From: Desmospora activa DSM 45169 | GTDB taxonomy: Bacteria; Bacillota; Bacilli; Thermoactinomycetales; DSM-45169 | Direction of reading: 5' to 3' | Length of the DNA stretch: 64,000 nucleotides | Assembly (NCBI RefSeq): GCF_003046315.1 | Contig: NZ_PZZP01000003.1 | Span: 1 to 64,000, forward strand | The notes under the pieces: generated by a model | Seen by the model: only the letters and a program-made list of their open reading frames with translations | What the model was told of the DNA's origin: nothing | Databases searched by the model: none | Shown: positions 38,174-48,863 of the stretch, piece by piece | How positions within the stretch are numbered: the stretch's first letter is position 1 | Layout of the letters: every line of letters begins with the position of its first letter | Translations under genes and position numbers: made by a program

Positions 38174-38653
38174 TCATCCCTCTTTCCGCACAATCCTCCA
38201 GCTCCCCGTCTCTGTCGATACGATCGCCGGCTTTAGATCCGATAATTGTGTCGATAACGATTCATCAACGGAAAGTCCGGGAATACTCAGCTCCGCCATC
38301 AATAACCGATAACAGCGGTCCCGTACCGTTGGCGGCACTCCGCTCCGCTTCAGCAAACGGATCGCTTCTTTGTACTTTCCCCAATCCAGCAATTGATCAA
38401 AGTGAAGGGATACAGCCTCATCCAAGGGACGTTGAAACTGAATAGCGGAAGCATGGCCTCTCCCCTTTCCCGGCTGCCAGCTCAAGTACCCCTCTTTCTC
38501 CATGTTTTTTAGCAGGCGCGTCACATTTCGTTTTGAACTATAAAGTGTCTCCGTCAACTCATCCAAACGAACGTTGATCGTTTGCCCAACCCCCACATCT
38601 GAATAGTGCAATCGCAATTCGATGTAATATTCCAGCGTTTTTATCGAAACCAC
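38174..38653 (-). CDS. SgrR-type winged-helix protein without a solute-binding domain
   Basis: A 159-residue protein matching the N-terminal DNA-binding domain of SgrR-like regulators: LEYYIELRLHYSDVG, LDELTETLYSSKRNVTRLLK (recognition region) and LSWQPGKGRGHASAI. Full SgrR proteins have about 550-600 residues with a C-terminal solute-binding domain; here the frame stops soon after the SgrR_N region and no continuation is seen in other frames. It may be a truncated remnant or a stand-alone regulator. It is divergent from the pullulanase, which makes it a candidate regulator of that gene. The GTG start has a weak site. Confidence 0.65.
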   Translation of the reverse strand: MVSIKTLEYYIELRLHYSDVGVGQTINVRLDELTETLYSSKRNVTRLLKNMEKEGYLSWQPGKGRGHASAIQFQRPLDEAVSLHFDQLLDWGKYKEAIRLLKRSGVPPTVRDRCYRLLMAELSIPGLSVDESLSTQLSDLKPAIVSTETGSWRIVRKEG

Positions 38654-38914
38654 CCCGTCTGGTTACGATATGGATGATATCATCATCCCACACTATTGGC
38701 ACTTTTGAAAAGGGCAATCCTTCATTAATCGTCGGAGATTTGCGCCGATCATGATGACCAAGCTTAAGACCCGTATCGATTGATGATTGGTCACTTAATC
38801 GCAACCGCTGCAAATAAACCGTCGGATCCAGTTTCTCCACTTCAATGAGATCTGTCATAAACAGCAATAAAAGGAGGAGCCTCCACAAAGAGATTCAATT
38901 TTCCCACTTTATTA

Positions 38915-38944
38915 TTGAAACCCCTTACAAAGCTGAAGTACCAT
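38915..38944 (+). promoter_or_regulatory. candidate pullulanase promoter
   Basis: -35 TTGAAA (38915-38920), 18-nt spacer, -10 TACCAT (38939-38944), 33 nt upstream of the start codon. The divergent region 38654-38976 has no convincing gene. Confidence 0.5.
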
Positions 38945-38976
38945 AGAGTAGACTATCTGAGAGGGGAAGTGATTCT

Positions 38977-41565
38977 GTGAAACGCGCGGGTTATAAAAAG
39001 GGTATTGCAATCATGCTGTCGTTGATGTTGATTGGCAGTCTTTTTTTCACGCTTCCGATGCAAACGGTTGCACAAACCGAGGAAGACACGGTTGATGTTA
39101 CCGTCCACTATTGGCGTTTTGGCGGCGATTATGAAGGATGGAATTTGTGGGCGTGGGCGGAAGAGCGGGATGGAAAGTCCTACCCGTTTACAGCGAATGA
39201 TGAATACGGCAAAATCGCCCGCTTTCAAATAACAGGCCTGCAGGAGGGGGACCAGATCGGCCTTCTACCCCGCCGCAGCATGCCGGAAAATGAGTGGGCG
39301 GAAAAAGATTTTAGCGATCGCACTATCACCCAGTGGAACCGGGAAAAAAATCAGGTGGAGGTGTGGATCCTGCAAGGAGAAGATACCGTTTATTATGATG
39401 AAAAAGAGGTGGATCGCTCCCCAAAAATTGTAGACGCCAGCATCGATGATTGGGATACGATCTCCATCCGCACCAATCAACCCTTCGCTTGGCAAGAAGC
39501 AGAAAAACGGATAACCTTATCGGACGGCATCGCCATCCAATCGATTGAAGCCCCAGATCCGGAGCAAACAGAGACCAACCATTTGCTTCTGCATACAAAT
39601 CAAAAACTGAATCTCTCCCAACCGCCTCGTCTCTCCTTTGAGGGTTTCGGGGAAAAAACCGTTACCGCTGGCAAAGTAGTCCGCACCGCTACCTTTGATC
39701 AACGGTATGCCTATAATGGTGAACTGGGACCATTATACGACAAAAAGAAAACCGATTTCCGCTTGTGGGCCCCTACTGCACAGCGGGCACAATTGGTCGT
39801 TTACGATCATTGGGAAGATGACGAGGGGCAAATGATTGAGATGAAAGCGGGTAAAAAAGGGACCTGGCAAACCACCTTATCCGGTGATCAACACGGCACC
39901 ATCTACACAACCCGCGTCAAAATCGGAGATAAATGGAATGAAGCGGTTGACCCTTACGCCAAAGGCGTTACTGTCAATGGGGACAAAGGGATTGTACTCA
40001 ATCTAAAAAATACAAACCCCAAAGGATGGAAGCCGCAGAAGAAGCCGACATTCGGCGAACCGACCGATGCCGTCATCTATGAAACCCATGTACGGGACCT
40101 ATCGATTCACCCCGACAGTGGCATCCAACATAAGGGGAAGTTTCTTGGTGTAGCGGAAAAAGGAACACAAGGGCCGAACGGCGTGAAAACCGGACTGGAT
40201 CATATCAAGGATCTGGGTGTGACCCATGTGCAATTTTTACCCATCTATGACTACGCCTCAGTGGATGAAACCCGTCTGGATGAACCACAATTCAACTGGG
40301 GATACGATCCCAAGAACTACAATGCACCTGAAGGCTCCTACGCGACCGACCCTTATCATCCCGTCACCCGCATCACCGAGTTGAAGCAGATGGTACAGAC
40401 GCTTCACGACGAGCGGCTACGGGTGTTGATGGACGTCGTATATAACCATGTCTACGATGTGGAACAATCTTCGTTTCATAAACTGGTACCGGGCTATTAC
40501 TTCCGCTACAACGAAGATGGCACCTTGGCCAACGGTACCGGTGTAGGAAACGATACCGCTTCCGAGCGACGGATGATGCGCAAATTTATCGTTGACTCCG
40601 TCACCTTTTGGGCGAAAGAGTACAACCTCGACGGCTTCCGCTTTGACCTGATGGGTATCCATGATGTGGATACCATGAACGAAGTGAGAGAGGCGTTGGA
40701 TCAGATCGATCCCTCGATCCTGATCATCGGTGAAGGCTGGGATCTAAATACACCGCTGGACCCCGCAAAAAAGGCCAACCAGAAAAACGCCGCCCAGATG
40801 GCGGGCATCGCTCACTTTAACGACTATATCCGTGACGGGCTAAAGGGAAGTGTATTTGAGGAGCGAGATGCCGGTTTTGTCAACGGTAAACCTGGCATGG
40901 AACGGGAGATCCGGCGAGGGATTGTGGGCGGGATCGCTTACAGTGAAGAGCTATCTACCTTTGCTACCTCCCCTGATCAGACGGTCACTTATGTAGAAGC
41001 CCATGACAATCACACCTTGTGGGATAAGCTAGAGCTCACCCAACCGGATGCTTCCGAAGAGGAGCGCAAACAGATGCATCAACTGGCTACATCCATCGTC
41101 CTTACCTCTCAAGGCATCTCCTTTCTCCATGCGGGTCAGGAGTTTATGCGCACCAAATACGGCGATGAAAACAGTTATAAATCCCCGGATCAAATCAACC
41201 GTCTCGATTGGAATCGCCGAGCAGTCTTTGCTAATGAAGTCGACTACGTCAAGGGATTAATCCAATTGCGCCTGGCTAAACCCCAGTTTCGCCTGTCCGA
41301 TCCCGACGAAATCCGGGAGCGTCTCACGTTCCTGAACAGCCCGGAAAACACCGTCGCCTACACCATCGCAGGCAGCCAACGGGAGAATACGCTGGTAATC
41401 ATCCACAATGCTAACCCCGACACAGTGGAAGTCACACTTCCCGACAGTGATTCCTGGAATGTACTTGTCAACGAGGAGCGGGCAGGCACCCAAACCTTAG
41501 GTACGATCAAAGGAAAAACGGTTACTGTTAATCCACGCAGCACGATGGTATTAGAAAAGAGATAG
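38977..41565 (+). CDS. pulA: secreted type I pullulanase (GH13_14)
   Basis: An 862-residue starch-debranching enzyme with a signal peptide (about residues 1-32, cleavage near TVAQT). An N-terminal CBM41/PUD domain has VHYWRFGGDYEGWNLWAW; a CBM48-type domain begins around FRLWAPTAQRAQLVVYDHW. The GH13 barrel shows the pullulanase motif FNWGYDPKNYNAPEGS, region I DVVYNHVYD, region II GFRFDLMG (nucleophile Asp557), region III IIGEGWD (acid/base Glu586) and region IV EAHDNHTLWD (Asp677). It hydrolyses alpha-1,6 branches of pullulan and limit dextrins outside the cell. The GTG start at 38977 follows GAGAGGGGAAG. No anchor motif is visible at the C-terminus. Confidence 0.95.
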   Translation: MKRAGYKKGIAIMLSLMLIGSLFFTLPMQTVAQTEEDTVDVTVHYWRFGGDYEGWNLWAWAEERDGKSYPFTANDEYGKIARFQITGLQEGDQIGLLPRRSMPENEWAEKDFSDRTITQWNREKNQVEVWILQGEDTVYYDEKEVDRSPKIVDASIDDWDTISIRTNQPFAWQEAEKRITLSDGIAIQSIEAPDPEQTETNHLLLHTNQKLNLSQPPRLSFEGFGEKTVTAGKVVRTATFDQRYAYNGELGPLYDKKKTDFRLWAPTAQRAQLVVYDHWEDDEGQMIEMKAGKKGTWQTTLSGDQHGTIYTTRVKIGDKWNEAVDPYAKGVTVNGDKGIVLNLKNTNPKGWKPQKKPTFGEPTDAVIYETHVRDLSIHPDSGIQHKGKFLGVAEKGTQGPNGVKTGLDHIKDLGVTHVQFLPIYDYASVDETRLDEPQFNWGYDPKNYNAPEGSYATDPYHPVTRITELKQMVQTLHDERLRVLMDVVYNHVYDVEQSSFHKLVPGYYFRYNEDGTLANGTGVGNDTASERRMMRKFIVDSVTFWAKEYNLDGFRFDLMGIHDVDTMNEVREALDQIDPSILIIGEGWDLNTPLDPAKKANQKNAAQMAGIAHFNDYIRDGLKGSVFEERDAGFVNGKPGMEREIRRGIVGGIAYSEELSTFATSPDQTVTYVEAHDNHTLWDKLELTQPDASEEERKQMHQLATSIVLTSQGISFLHAGQEFMRTKYGDENSYKSPDQINRLDWNRRAVFANEVDYVKGLIQLRLAKPQFRLSDPDEIRERLTFLNSPENTVAYTIAGSQRENTLVIIHNANPDTVEVTLPDSDSWNVLVNEERAGTQTLGTIKGKTVTVNPRSTMVLEKR

Positions 41566-41832
41566 CGCCTAACCTCTTGATTATCGGATCAATCACGTTA
41601 TCTTGGCAGTGATTATGGCGGGTGGATGCAACCCAAAAACCGGGGATTGATTCTCCACCCGGCTTTGCTGTCTGTTGGCCCGCTAAGACGATTTTTCCAA
41701 CGCCACCTTAATCATAGATAAACCTATCCCTATCATGGGGATCATCGCTCGGGGGACCAACCCTGTAGTTAAAATGCTATGGAAAACGAACGTTCGTTTG
41801 AATATCAATCCCGATCAAATGGGTTTATAACC

Positions 41833-41877
41833 AAAAAGCGACCTCTCATGAACAAGCTCATGGAAGGTCGCTTTTTT
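41833..41877. terminator. bidirectional terminator between pullulanase and LVIVD gene
   Basis: AAAAAGCGACC, an interior with a second small stem, GGTCGCTTTTTT; T runs on both strands. It serves the two converging genes. The gap 41566-41972 also contains a weaker CCGGG/CCCGG hairpin (41640-41662) and no gene. Confidence 0.85.
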
Positions 41878-41972
41878 GAGTGGATCACCAACAACTGTTG
41901 GCTCAATTTATGAACAAAAGAAAGCACCCAAGGGGCGCTTTCGAGGTTATTGACAAAATATGAATAGCCGGT

Positions 41973-43379
41973 TTACAGGAGGCTTTTTCGATCCGGTTTC
42001 CGGTTTAATTCCAAGACCTTTAGCCCCGTTCCCATATCGGATGCCAAAATTTCGTTTTTGTGCAGGAAGACTCCCCACACCATTGCCCGGTCAGGCACAT
42101 AGGAAGCCACTTCATAGGGATGGGTCGGATCGGTGATATCCACAATACGTACCCCATCTGAATAATGGGAGAGATAGAGGAGATTCCCTTTCACTTTGGG
42201 ATCATGCACAGTGTATGTTCCTGGATCCCGCTCCCCCGCTTTAATTTGACGCATGGAGTTCTCCGAACGGTAATCTCCGATCAGCTTTGGATTTTTCTTG
42301 TCCTTGATGTCGTAAATGCGTACATATCCCCATCCCCGCTCAAATGCTGGATCATCGGGATCCGGTTCAAATACTTCCCGTGTCTCAATCAGGATGGTAT
42401 CCCCTTTAGCCAGAGCGGCGGAGTGGGCCGCGCCTTGAACATGCCGTTCAAACTTGGTGTGACCGACAATGGTAGGATTTTCGGGGTTACGGATATCGAC
42501 GATAATCGTGCCCAAATCCCAATAGGAAACATAGGCGAATTCGCCCTTCTTATCCGTGATGATACTGTGGGCAAAGGCAGTGCGTTGGGCACCTTCGTCA
42601 TCGGTGTACGTATAGCCGTCATAGTCTGCCGCTTTTAACAATTCCCGTGGATTCCAGTTATGTAACTCCACCGGCTGGGCAGGATTACTGACATCAACGA
42701 TGGAAAAGTCGTGGTACTTCCCTTCCGTGTAGTAATCCGCATAAATGTTGGCGGCAAGAAAGATGGCGCGATCGCCTTGTACTGTCAAGTAAAGCTCATG
42801 GGTACCGGAGCGGATCTCTTCCGGCAAGGTCCAAAAAGCCAATTTTTTTGGGTTCGCGGGATCGGTCACATCATAGACCAACACCCCACCGTTTTGTGTC
42901 TGATCCTGACGGTACTTTTGTACGCTTACCACCGCCAGATCCCCTTTAAAATGCTTGGTGTTTACTTCTTTTACAATCACCTTTTCCTGCCAGGTTCCGG
43001 GGAGGTCATTGGCGAAAGCGGCCACTTCCACCGGATTTTTGGGGTCACGGATATCAAATACCCGCACACCTTCGTTGGATTGCTGACCGCGATGCGTTCC
43101 CATATAGGCATATCCTTTATGGGCGTAGACATCGGCAGATGTAACGTCGACTCCTTTTCGCTCCTCCGGGGATGCAGTCGCGATCTCGTTTAACTCGTAG
43201 TTCGGGTGAACACTCATCTGTGCTTTCCCGTTGCTAAAGGCTTTTCCCGGCTTTACCAAACCTGCTTTATCCCCATCTACCTCCGGCCCAGCGTTACAAG
43301 CGAACGCCGTTGCCGGCATTACAGCTAGTAAAAACGCAATCCCACACATGATTCCTTTTAGCTGATACCGCAAGTTCAC
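41973..43379 (-). CDS. secreted LVIVD-repeat beta-propeller protein
   Basis: A 468-residue exported protein. A signal peptide ends near ATAFAC; the Cys could be lipidated but the lipobox is poor. The mature part has at least six LVIVD-type blades of the pattern vxDixdPxnPxxv: VFDIRDPKNPVEVAAF, VYDVTDPANPKKLAFW, IVDVSNPAQPVELHNW, IVDIRNPENPTIVGHT, IYDIKDKKNPKLIGDY and IVDITDPTHPYEVASY. Such proteins are surface or secreted beta-propellers of unknown function. Start is either GTG at 43379 or the ATG ten codons later, which has the better ribosome binding site (AAAGGA). Confidence 0.85.
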   Translation of the reverse strand: MNLRYQLKGIMCGIAFLLAVMPATAFACNAGPEVDGDKAGLVKPGKAFSNGKAQMSVHPNYELNEIATASPEERKGVDVTSADVYAHKGYAYMGTHRGQQSNEGVRVFDIRDPKNPVEVAAFANDLPGTWQEKVIVKEVNTKHFKGDLAVVSVQKYRQDQTQNGGVLVYDVTDPANPKKLAFWTLPEEIRSGTHELYLTVQGDRAIFLAANIYADYYTEGKYHDFSIVDVSNPAQPVELHNWNPRELLKAADYDGYTYTDDEGAQRTAFAHSIITDKKGEFAYVSYWDLGTIIVDIRNPENPTIVGHTKFERHVQGAAHSAALAKGDTILIETREVFEPDPDDPAFERGWGYVRIYDIKDKKNPKLIGDYRSENSMRQIKAGERDPGTYTVHDPKVKGNLLYLSHYSDGVRIVDITDPTHPYEVASYVPDRAMVWGVFLHKNEILASDMGTGLKVLELNRKPDRKSLL

Positions 43380-43647
43380 AACCCCCTTTTTTAAACAAAA
43401 AAGATATGTCTGGCAACTATAAAAATGATGGTGTAAAAAGAAAAGAGCTTTGATCGATTACAACCTCTCCATTGTCTGCTTAAAGGGCCAGACATTACCC
43501 AGTTAATTTATTATACATTTTAGTCTGTCTATTTACGTATTTTAGAAACAAAAAAAGTTACTTTGTTTAACGCCAATCAGAGATCAAACCAATACTTTCA
43601 GGCATTAGCCCAAAGAAAAGAAAACCATCTGGCACTCCTACCCTCTA

Positions 43648-43733
43648 TCAGACATGATTTTAAGGCATGTGCTGCAAAGGGCTCATTGTCGTCGGATTTG
43701 CACTTGGCTTCGGTGCCGTCTGGCAGCTCCTCG
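43648..43733 (-). repeat. displaced fragment of fusA
   Basis: About 85 nt nearly identical to the fusA interior at 46393-46476, in the same orientation: the stretch from TCAGACATGATTTTA through GGCAGCTCC matches with a one-base deletion and a few substitutions. It lies in the 580-nt gene-free interval between the LVIVD gene and tuf. It cannot be translated as part of any gene I recognise. Confidence 0.85.
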
Positions 43734-43915
43734 GGGTACCCGGTGGCGTCTTGGCGGTTTTTTTGTTCACAGCACAGGATATTGATCCCAGTGGCCTCTC
43801 AGCTCCGTAACCGCGTGATTCATGATGCCCTAAGCACGCACAAGTTGTGACAGCGATTGAATGAGGTTGCTTTTTATTTCTGAAAGTATAAATTTGAAGC
43901 GTTACTCTTATGCAC

Positions 43916-43948
43916 AACAAAAAGACCTCCCACTTATGGGAGGTCTTT
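43916..43948 (-). terminator. terminator of tuf
   Basis: Minus strand: AAAGACCTCCCA, loop TAAG, TGGGAGGTCTTT and further T. A 12-bp perfect stem just after the tuf stop, closing the str operon and separating it from the inserted region. Confidence 0.9.
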
Positions 43949-43959
43949 AACTATATCCC

Positions 43960-45150
43960 TTACTTGGTGATGGTGGTCACAGCGCCAGCGCCGACGGTGC
44001 GGCCGCCTTCACGGATGGTGAAGCGGGTGTTGTCTTCGATCGCGATCGGGGCGATCAGTTCCACTTCCATCTCGACGTTGTCTCCGGGCATCACCATTTC
44101 CGTACCTTCCGGCAGGCTGATCACGCCAGTTACGTCGGTGGTGCGGAAGTAGAATTGCGGACGGTAACCGCCGAAGAACGGCTTATGACGACCGCCTTCG
44201 TCTTTGGAGAGAATGTACACTTGTGCTTTAAATTTGGTGTGGGGTTTCACCGTACCCGGCTTGGCCAGCACTTGGCCACGCTGGATATCTTCCCGGTTCA
44301 CACCGCGCAGCAGGGCGCCGATGTTGTCCCCAGCTTCAGCTTGATCCATCAGCTTACGGAACATTTCCACCCCGGTGACAACCGTTTTGCGGGTTTCTTC
44401 TTCCAGTCCGACGACTTCCACTTCGTCGGAAACCTTGATCACACCGCGCTCTACACGACCGGTGGCTACGGTACCACGACCGGTGATGGTGAAGACGTCC
44501 TCAACCGGCATCATGAAGGGCTTGTCGGTGTCGCGTTCCGGAGTAGGCACATAGTTATCCACTTCACGCATCAGTTCCAGGATCTTTTCAGCCCATTCAC
44601 CTTCCGGCTCTTCCAGGGCTTTCAGAGCGGAACCAGCCACAACCGGGATGTCGTCACCCGGGAAGTCGTACTCGGACAAGAGTTCACGTACTTCCATTTC
44701 CACCAGTTCCAACAACTCTTCGTCATCCACCATGTCCACTTTGTTCAGGAATACAACGATGTGTTCCACGTCAACCTGACGGGACAGCAGGATGTGTTCC
44801 CGCGTTTGCGGCATCGGACCATCAGCGGCGGAAACTACCAGGATCGCGCCGTCCATTTGAGCGGCACCGGTGATCATGTTTTTGACGTAGTCAGCATGGC
44901 CTGGGCAATCCACATGCGCATAGTGGCGATTTTCAGTTTCATATTCCACGTGAGCGGTGGAGATGGTGATTCCACGCTCTTTTTCTTCCGGAGCGTTGTC
45001 GATTTGGTCGTAAGCCATTGCAGTGCTGCCGCCGGCTTTGGCCAGGATCGTGGTGATCGCAGCCGTCAGAGTGGTTTTACCATGGTCAACGTGACCAATC
45101 GTGCCTACGTTGACGTGCGGTTTTGTACGCTCAAACTTCTCTTTCGCCAT
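43960..45150 (-). CDS. tuf: elongation factor Tu
   Basis: A 396-residue EF-Tu: P-loop GHVDHGKTT, effector region [32 protein letters not shown] and [15 protein letters not shown]. It delivers aminoacyl-tRNA to the ribosome. Located 114 nt after fusA in the str operon. In B. subtilis tuf is followed closely by ybaC and rpsJ; here 13 kb intervene. Confidence 0.99.
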   Translation of the reverse strand: MAKEKFERTKPHVNVGTIGHVDHGKTTLTAAITTILAKAGGSTAMAYDQIDNAPEEKERGITISTAHVEYETENRHYAHVDCPGHADYVKNMITGAAQMDGAILVVSAADGPMPQTREHILLSRQVDVEHIVVFLNKVDMVDDEELLELVEMEVRELLSEYDFPGDDIPVVAGSALKALEEPEGEWAEKILELMREVDNYVPTPERDTDKPFMMPVEDVFTITGRGTVATGRVERGVIKVSDEVEVVGLEEETRKTVVTGVEMFRKLMDQAEAGDNIGALLRGVNREDIQRGQVLAKPGTVKPHTKFKAQVYILSKDEGGRHKPFFGGYRPQFYFRTTDVTGVISLPEGTEMVMPGDNVEMEVELIAPIAIEDNTRFTIREGGRTVGAGAVTTITK

Positions 45151-45264
45151 GACTTGAGATCCTCCTTTTGTTCACTTCCATAAATAGTTAATGTATAAGG
45201 GAGAAAGTGGAAGCGGGTATGATCCGCTCCAACTCTCTTTACCCGTTAAAAGGTGCGTCTAAGA

Positions 45265-47340
45265 TCACTGACCCGAGTTTTTGGCGATGATCTCTTCCGC
45301 GATGCTCTTCGGCACTTCTTCATAATGATCGAAGTGCATGGAGTAGGTTCCACGACCTTGGGTACGGGAACGCAAGCTGGTTGCATACCCAAACATTTCG
45401 GCCAGAGGCACCATTCCCTTGATCACTTGGGTGCCGCCACGAGTTTCCATCCCTTCCACACGACCACGGCGGGAGTTGATGTCGCCCATGATGTCGCCCA
45501 TATATTCTTCGGGAACATTGACTTCCACTTTCATCACCGGCTCCAGTATGACGGGGCTACACTTGCCTTTGGCTGCTTTTAGCGCCATTGAACCGGCAAT
45601 CTTAAAGGCCATCTCCGAGGAGTCCACATCGTGGTAGGATCCATCTACAATGGTAGCCTTTACGTCTACGAGCGGATATCCGGCCAACACACCGTTTTGC
45701 AGGGCTTCTTCCACACCTGCTTGCACAGCGGGGATGTATTCCCGTGGTACGACACCGCCAACGATCTTGTTGACGAATTCAAAACCGCCGCCTTCTTCCA
45801 GGGGCTCAAATTCGATCCAAACATGACCGTATTGACCACGACCGCCGGATTGACGGATAAACTTCCCTTCCACCTTGGCGGCGCTGCGGAAGGTTTCGCG
45901 GAAGGCCACCTGTGGGTTACCCACATTGGCATCCACTTTAAACTCCCGTCGCAGGCGATCGACGATGATGTCCAGGTGCAACTCACCCATTCCGTGGATG
46001 ATCGTCTGACCAGTATCTTCATCGGTCTCAGCGCGGAAAGTAGGGTCTTCTTCCGCCAGTTTGGCCAGAGCCATCGCCATTTTATCCTGGTCACTCTTGG
46101 TCTTCGGCTCGATCGCCAGCTGAATCACCGGGTCGGGGAAGATCATCGATTCCAGGATAATCGGGTTCTTTTCGTCACACAAGGTGTCACCAGTACCGGT
46201 ATCTTTCAGACCGACGGCAGCGGCGATATCGCCAGCATACACCGTTTTAATCTCTTGCCGGCTGTTGGCGTGCATCTGTAGGATGCGTCCGATCCGCTCG
46301 CGCTTATCTTTGGTAGCATTAAGCACGTAGGAACCGGAATCCAAGGTGCCGGAATACACCCGGAAGAAGGTAAGTTTACCCACATAGGGGTCAGACATGA
46401 TTTTAAAGGCAAGTGCTGCAAAGGGCTCATTGTCGTCGGATTTGCGCTTGGCTTCGGTGCCGTCTGGCAGCTCCCCTTGGATCGGGGGAACATCCAGCGG
46501 AGACGGCATGTAGTCGACAACGGCGTCCAGCATCAACTGAACCCCTTTGTTTTTATAGGAAGAACCGCACAGCACTGGGATGATCTCCACATTGCAGACA
46601 CCCTTGCGCACAGCCGCTTTGATCTCTTCTTCGGTAAGCTCCTCTTCCATGAGGACTTTCTCCATCAGTTCATCATCGAGATCGGCGACGGCTTCCAGCA
46701 GCTTGGTGCGATATTCTTCGGCCTTTTCCTTGTATTCATCCGGAATTTCCCGTGCTTCCGTACGGGTACCCAGATCGTCCAAATAGAAGTACGCGCAGTT
46801 TTTGACCAGGTCGATAATCCCTTCAAAGGAATCTTCAGCCCCGATCGGCAACTGGATCGGCACAGCGTTGGCATTCAGCCGGTTCCGCATCTGTTCAACG
46901 GCACCGTAAAAATCGGCACCGATGATGTCCATTTTATTAACATAAGCGATGCGGGGAACACTATATTTATCCGCCTGGCGCCAAACGGTCTCGGACTGAG
47001 GCTCCACGCCGCCCTTGGCGCAGAAGACCCCTACGGAACCGTCCAACACGCGCAGGGAGCGTTCCACCTCGACGGTAAAGTCCACGTGACCGGGAGTATC
47101 GATGATATTGATACGATGGTCGTTCCACTGACAGGTGGTCGCAGCGGAGGTGATCGTAATTCCACGCTCCTGCTCCTGCTCCATCCAGTCCATCGTGGCC
47201 GCACCTTCATGTACCTCACCGATTTTATGAACCCGACCGCTGTAGAACAGGATCCGTTCCGTCGTCGTGGTTTTACCCGCGTCGATGTGTGCCATGATCC
47301 CGATGTTGCGCGTCTCTTTCAAAGAGAACTCACGTGCCAT
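45265..47340 (-). CDS. fusA: elongation factor G
   Basis: A 691-residue EF-G: P-loop [50 protein letters not shown] and domain [17 protein letters not shown]. It drives translocation. A copy of its segment around residues 289-317 is found displaced at 43648-43733. It lies 46 nt after rpsG. Confidence 0.99.
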   Translation of the reverse strand: MAREFSLKETRNIGIMAHIDAGKTTTTERILFYSGRVHKIGEVHEGAATMDWMEQEQERGITITSAATTCQWNDHRINIIDTPGHVDFTVEVERSLRVLDGSVGVFCAKGGVEPQSETVWRQADKYSVPRIAYVNKMDIIGADFYGAVEQMRNRLNANAVPIQLPIGAEDSFEGIIDLVKNCAYFYLDDLGTRTEAREIPDEYKEKAEEYRTKLLEAVADLDDELMEKVLMEEELTEEEIKAAVRKGVCNVEIIPVLCGSSYKNKGVQLMLDAVVDYMPSPLDVPPIQGELPDGTEAKRKSDDNEPFAALAFKIMSDPYVGKLTFFRVYSGTLDSGSYVLNATKDKRERIGRILQMHANSRQEIKTVYAGDIAAAVGLKDTGTGDTLCDEKNPIILESMIFPDPVIQLAIEPKTKSDQDKMAMALAKLAEEDPTFRAETDEDTGQTIIHGMGELHLDIIVDRLRREFKVDANVGNPQVAFRETFRSAAKVEGKFIRQSGGRGQYGHVWIEFEPLEEGGGFEFVNKIVGGVVPREYIPAVQAGVEEALQNGVLAGYPLVDVKATIVDGSYHDVDSSEMAFKIAGSMALKAAKGKCSPVILEPVMKVEVNVPEEYMGDIMGDINSRRGRVEGMETRGGTQVIKGMVPLAEMFGYATSLRSRTQGRGTYSMHFDHYEEVPKSIAEEIIAKNSGQ

Positions 47341-47386
47341 CAGGGTTGTCTCCTTTCATCGTTGGCAAAAAATATTGGCTACACCC

Positions 47387-47887
<501 letters not shown>

Positions 47888-47894
47888 TCATCGA

Positions 47895-48308
47895 TTATTT
47901 CTTCGGCCGTTTGGTTCCGTATTTGGAACGCCCTTGCATCCGGTTTTGAACACCGGCGGTATCCAGTGCACCGCGGACGATGTGATAACGGACACCCGGC
48001 AAGTCTTTTACCCGGCCACCACGCACCAGCACAGAGGAGTGCTCCTGCAGATTATGGCCGATCCCCGGGATGTATGCCGTTACCTCGATCTGGTTGCTCA
48101 AACGCACACGGGCATATTTACGCAGGGCGGAGTTCGGTTTTTTCGGAGTCATGGTGCCCACACGGGTGCATACACCCCGTTTTTGCGGAGAGCTTTGGTT
48201 GGTCGTTTCTTTGCGATAGCTGTTATAGCCGTGTTGCAACGCCGGAGCGGTCGATTTTTCCACTTTGCGCTTCCGACCTTTGCGAATCAATTGGTTGATT
48301 GTCGGCAT
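47895..48308 (-). CDS. rpsL: 30S ribosomal protein S12
   Basis: A 137-residue S12: [40 protein letters not shown] and [16 protein letters not shown]. The TPKKPNS lysine, the classical streptomycin-resistance position, is wild type. It lies in the decoding centre. Confidence 0.98.
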   Translation of the reverse strand: MPTINQLIRKGRKRKVEKSTAPALQHGYNSYRKETTNQSSPQKRGVCTRVGTMTPKKPNSALRKYARVRLSNQIEVTAYIPGIGHNLQEHSSVLVRGGRVKDLPGVRYHIVRGALDTAGVQNRMQGRSKYGTKRPKK

Positions 48309-48395
48309 ATCCAGTCACCTCCTCACCAGTTTGTTTCAAGCCCACAGAACCAGGCGGTTCATTTTAATGCGTAAAATCGGAACCCACACCCAAAC

Positions 48396-48428
48396 CAAAC
48401 CGCGTGCGTCTTAAGGCCACGCGGTTTG
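48396..48428 (-). other. hairpin between rplGB and rpsL
   Basis: An 11-bp perfect stem CAAACCGCGTG / CACGCGGTTTG without a T run, inside the operon. A diverged copy of the same hairpin lies in the rplGB remnant after rpoC. Confidence 0.7.
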
Positions 48429-48453
48429 ATGGGTATCGGTTGTTCCAATTTAC

Positions 48454-48702
48454 TTACTCAAGGATGGCGGCAGTCGCCGCGCCCACGTCGATCCCGCAGG
48501 CTTTACCCAACTCCCTCATGGAGTCGACATATACGACGTGAACCCCGTGATGGCGACAAAGCTGGATCAAGGAGCGCGTCACATGCTCATCAGCATCCTT
48601 CGCCACCAGCACTTGTTGCACTTTTCCTTGCTCAACCGCTTTCTTGGTCTGCTTGGCTCCAATCATCAGGGAACTTGCCGTTTTCACTTTATCATAAGAC
48701 AA
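48454..48702 (-). CDS. rplGB: L7Ae-family ribosome-associated protein (YbxF)
   Basis: An 82-residue L7Ae/L30e-fold protein: SYDKVKTASSLMIGAKQTKK, VLVAKDADEHVTRSLIQLC and LGKACGIDVGAATAAILE. YbxF binds kink-turn RNA and is found on ribosomes. The TTG start at 48702 follows TTTGGAGGG at nine bases and matches the family start MSYDKV; the longer frame into the promoter is rejected. It is the first gene of the str operon. Confidence 0.92.
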   Translation of the reverse strand: MSYDKVKTASSLMIGAKQTKKAVEQGKVQQVLVAKDADEHVTRSLIQLCRHHGVHVVYVDSMRELGKACGIDVGAATAAILE

Positions 48703-48746
48703 GAACGTTCGCCCTCCAAAGTGAAAAATACCAAGCACACGACGAT

Positions 48747-48775
48747 ATCTTACCACCTGGATCAACCGTTGTCAA
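48747..48775 (-). promoter_or_regulatory. promoter of rplGB-rpsL-rpsG-fusA-tuf
   Basis: Minus strand: perfect -35 TTGACA (48770-48775), 17-nt spacer, -10 TAAGAT (48747-48752), 45 nt before the rplGB start. Confidence 0.88.
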
Positions 48776-48863
48776 CAAGTGGATGTTAGCTTTTACGACT
48801 ACTTCTTCCGACCAATGAAGTAAGATATCGCAAGAACACTATTGTACTGGTGTAGCAGCGGAA

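Noticed and set aside
38559-38888. 109-codon minus-strand ORF starting with a leucine-rich stretch, upstream of the SgrR-like gene
   Set aside because: It overlaps the better supported SgrR-like start, covers the divergent promoter region and resembles no family I recognise.
43652-43920. Minus-strand ORF that includes the fusA-like peptide [13 protein letters not shown]
   Set aside because: The peptide resemblance comes from the duplicated nucleotide fragment read in a non-fusA frame, not from a real gene.
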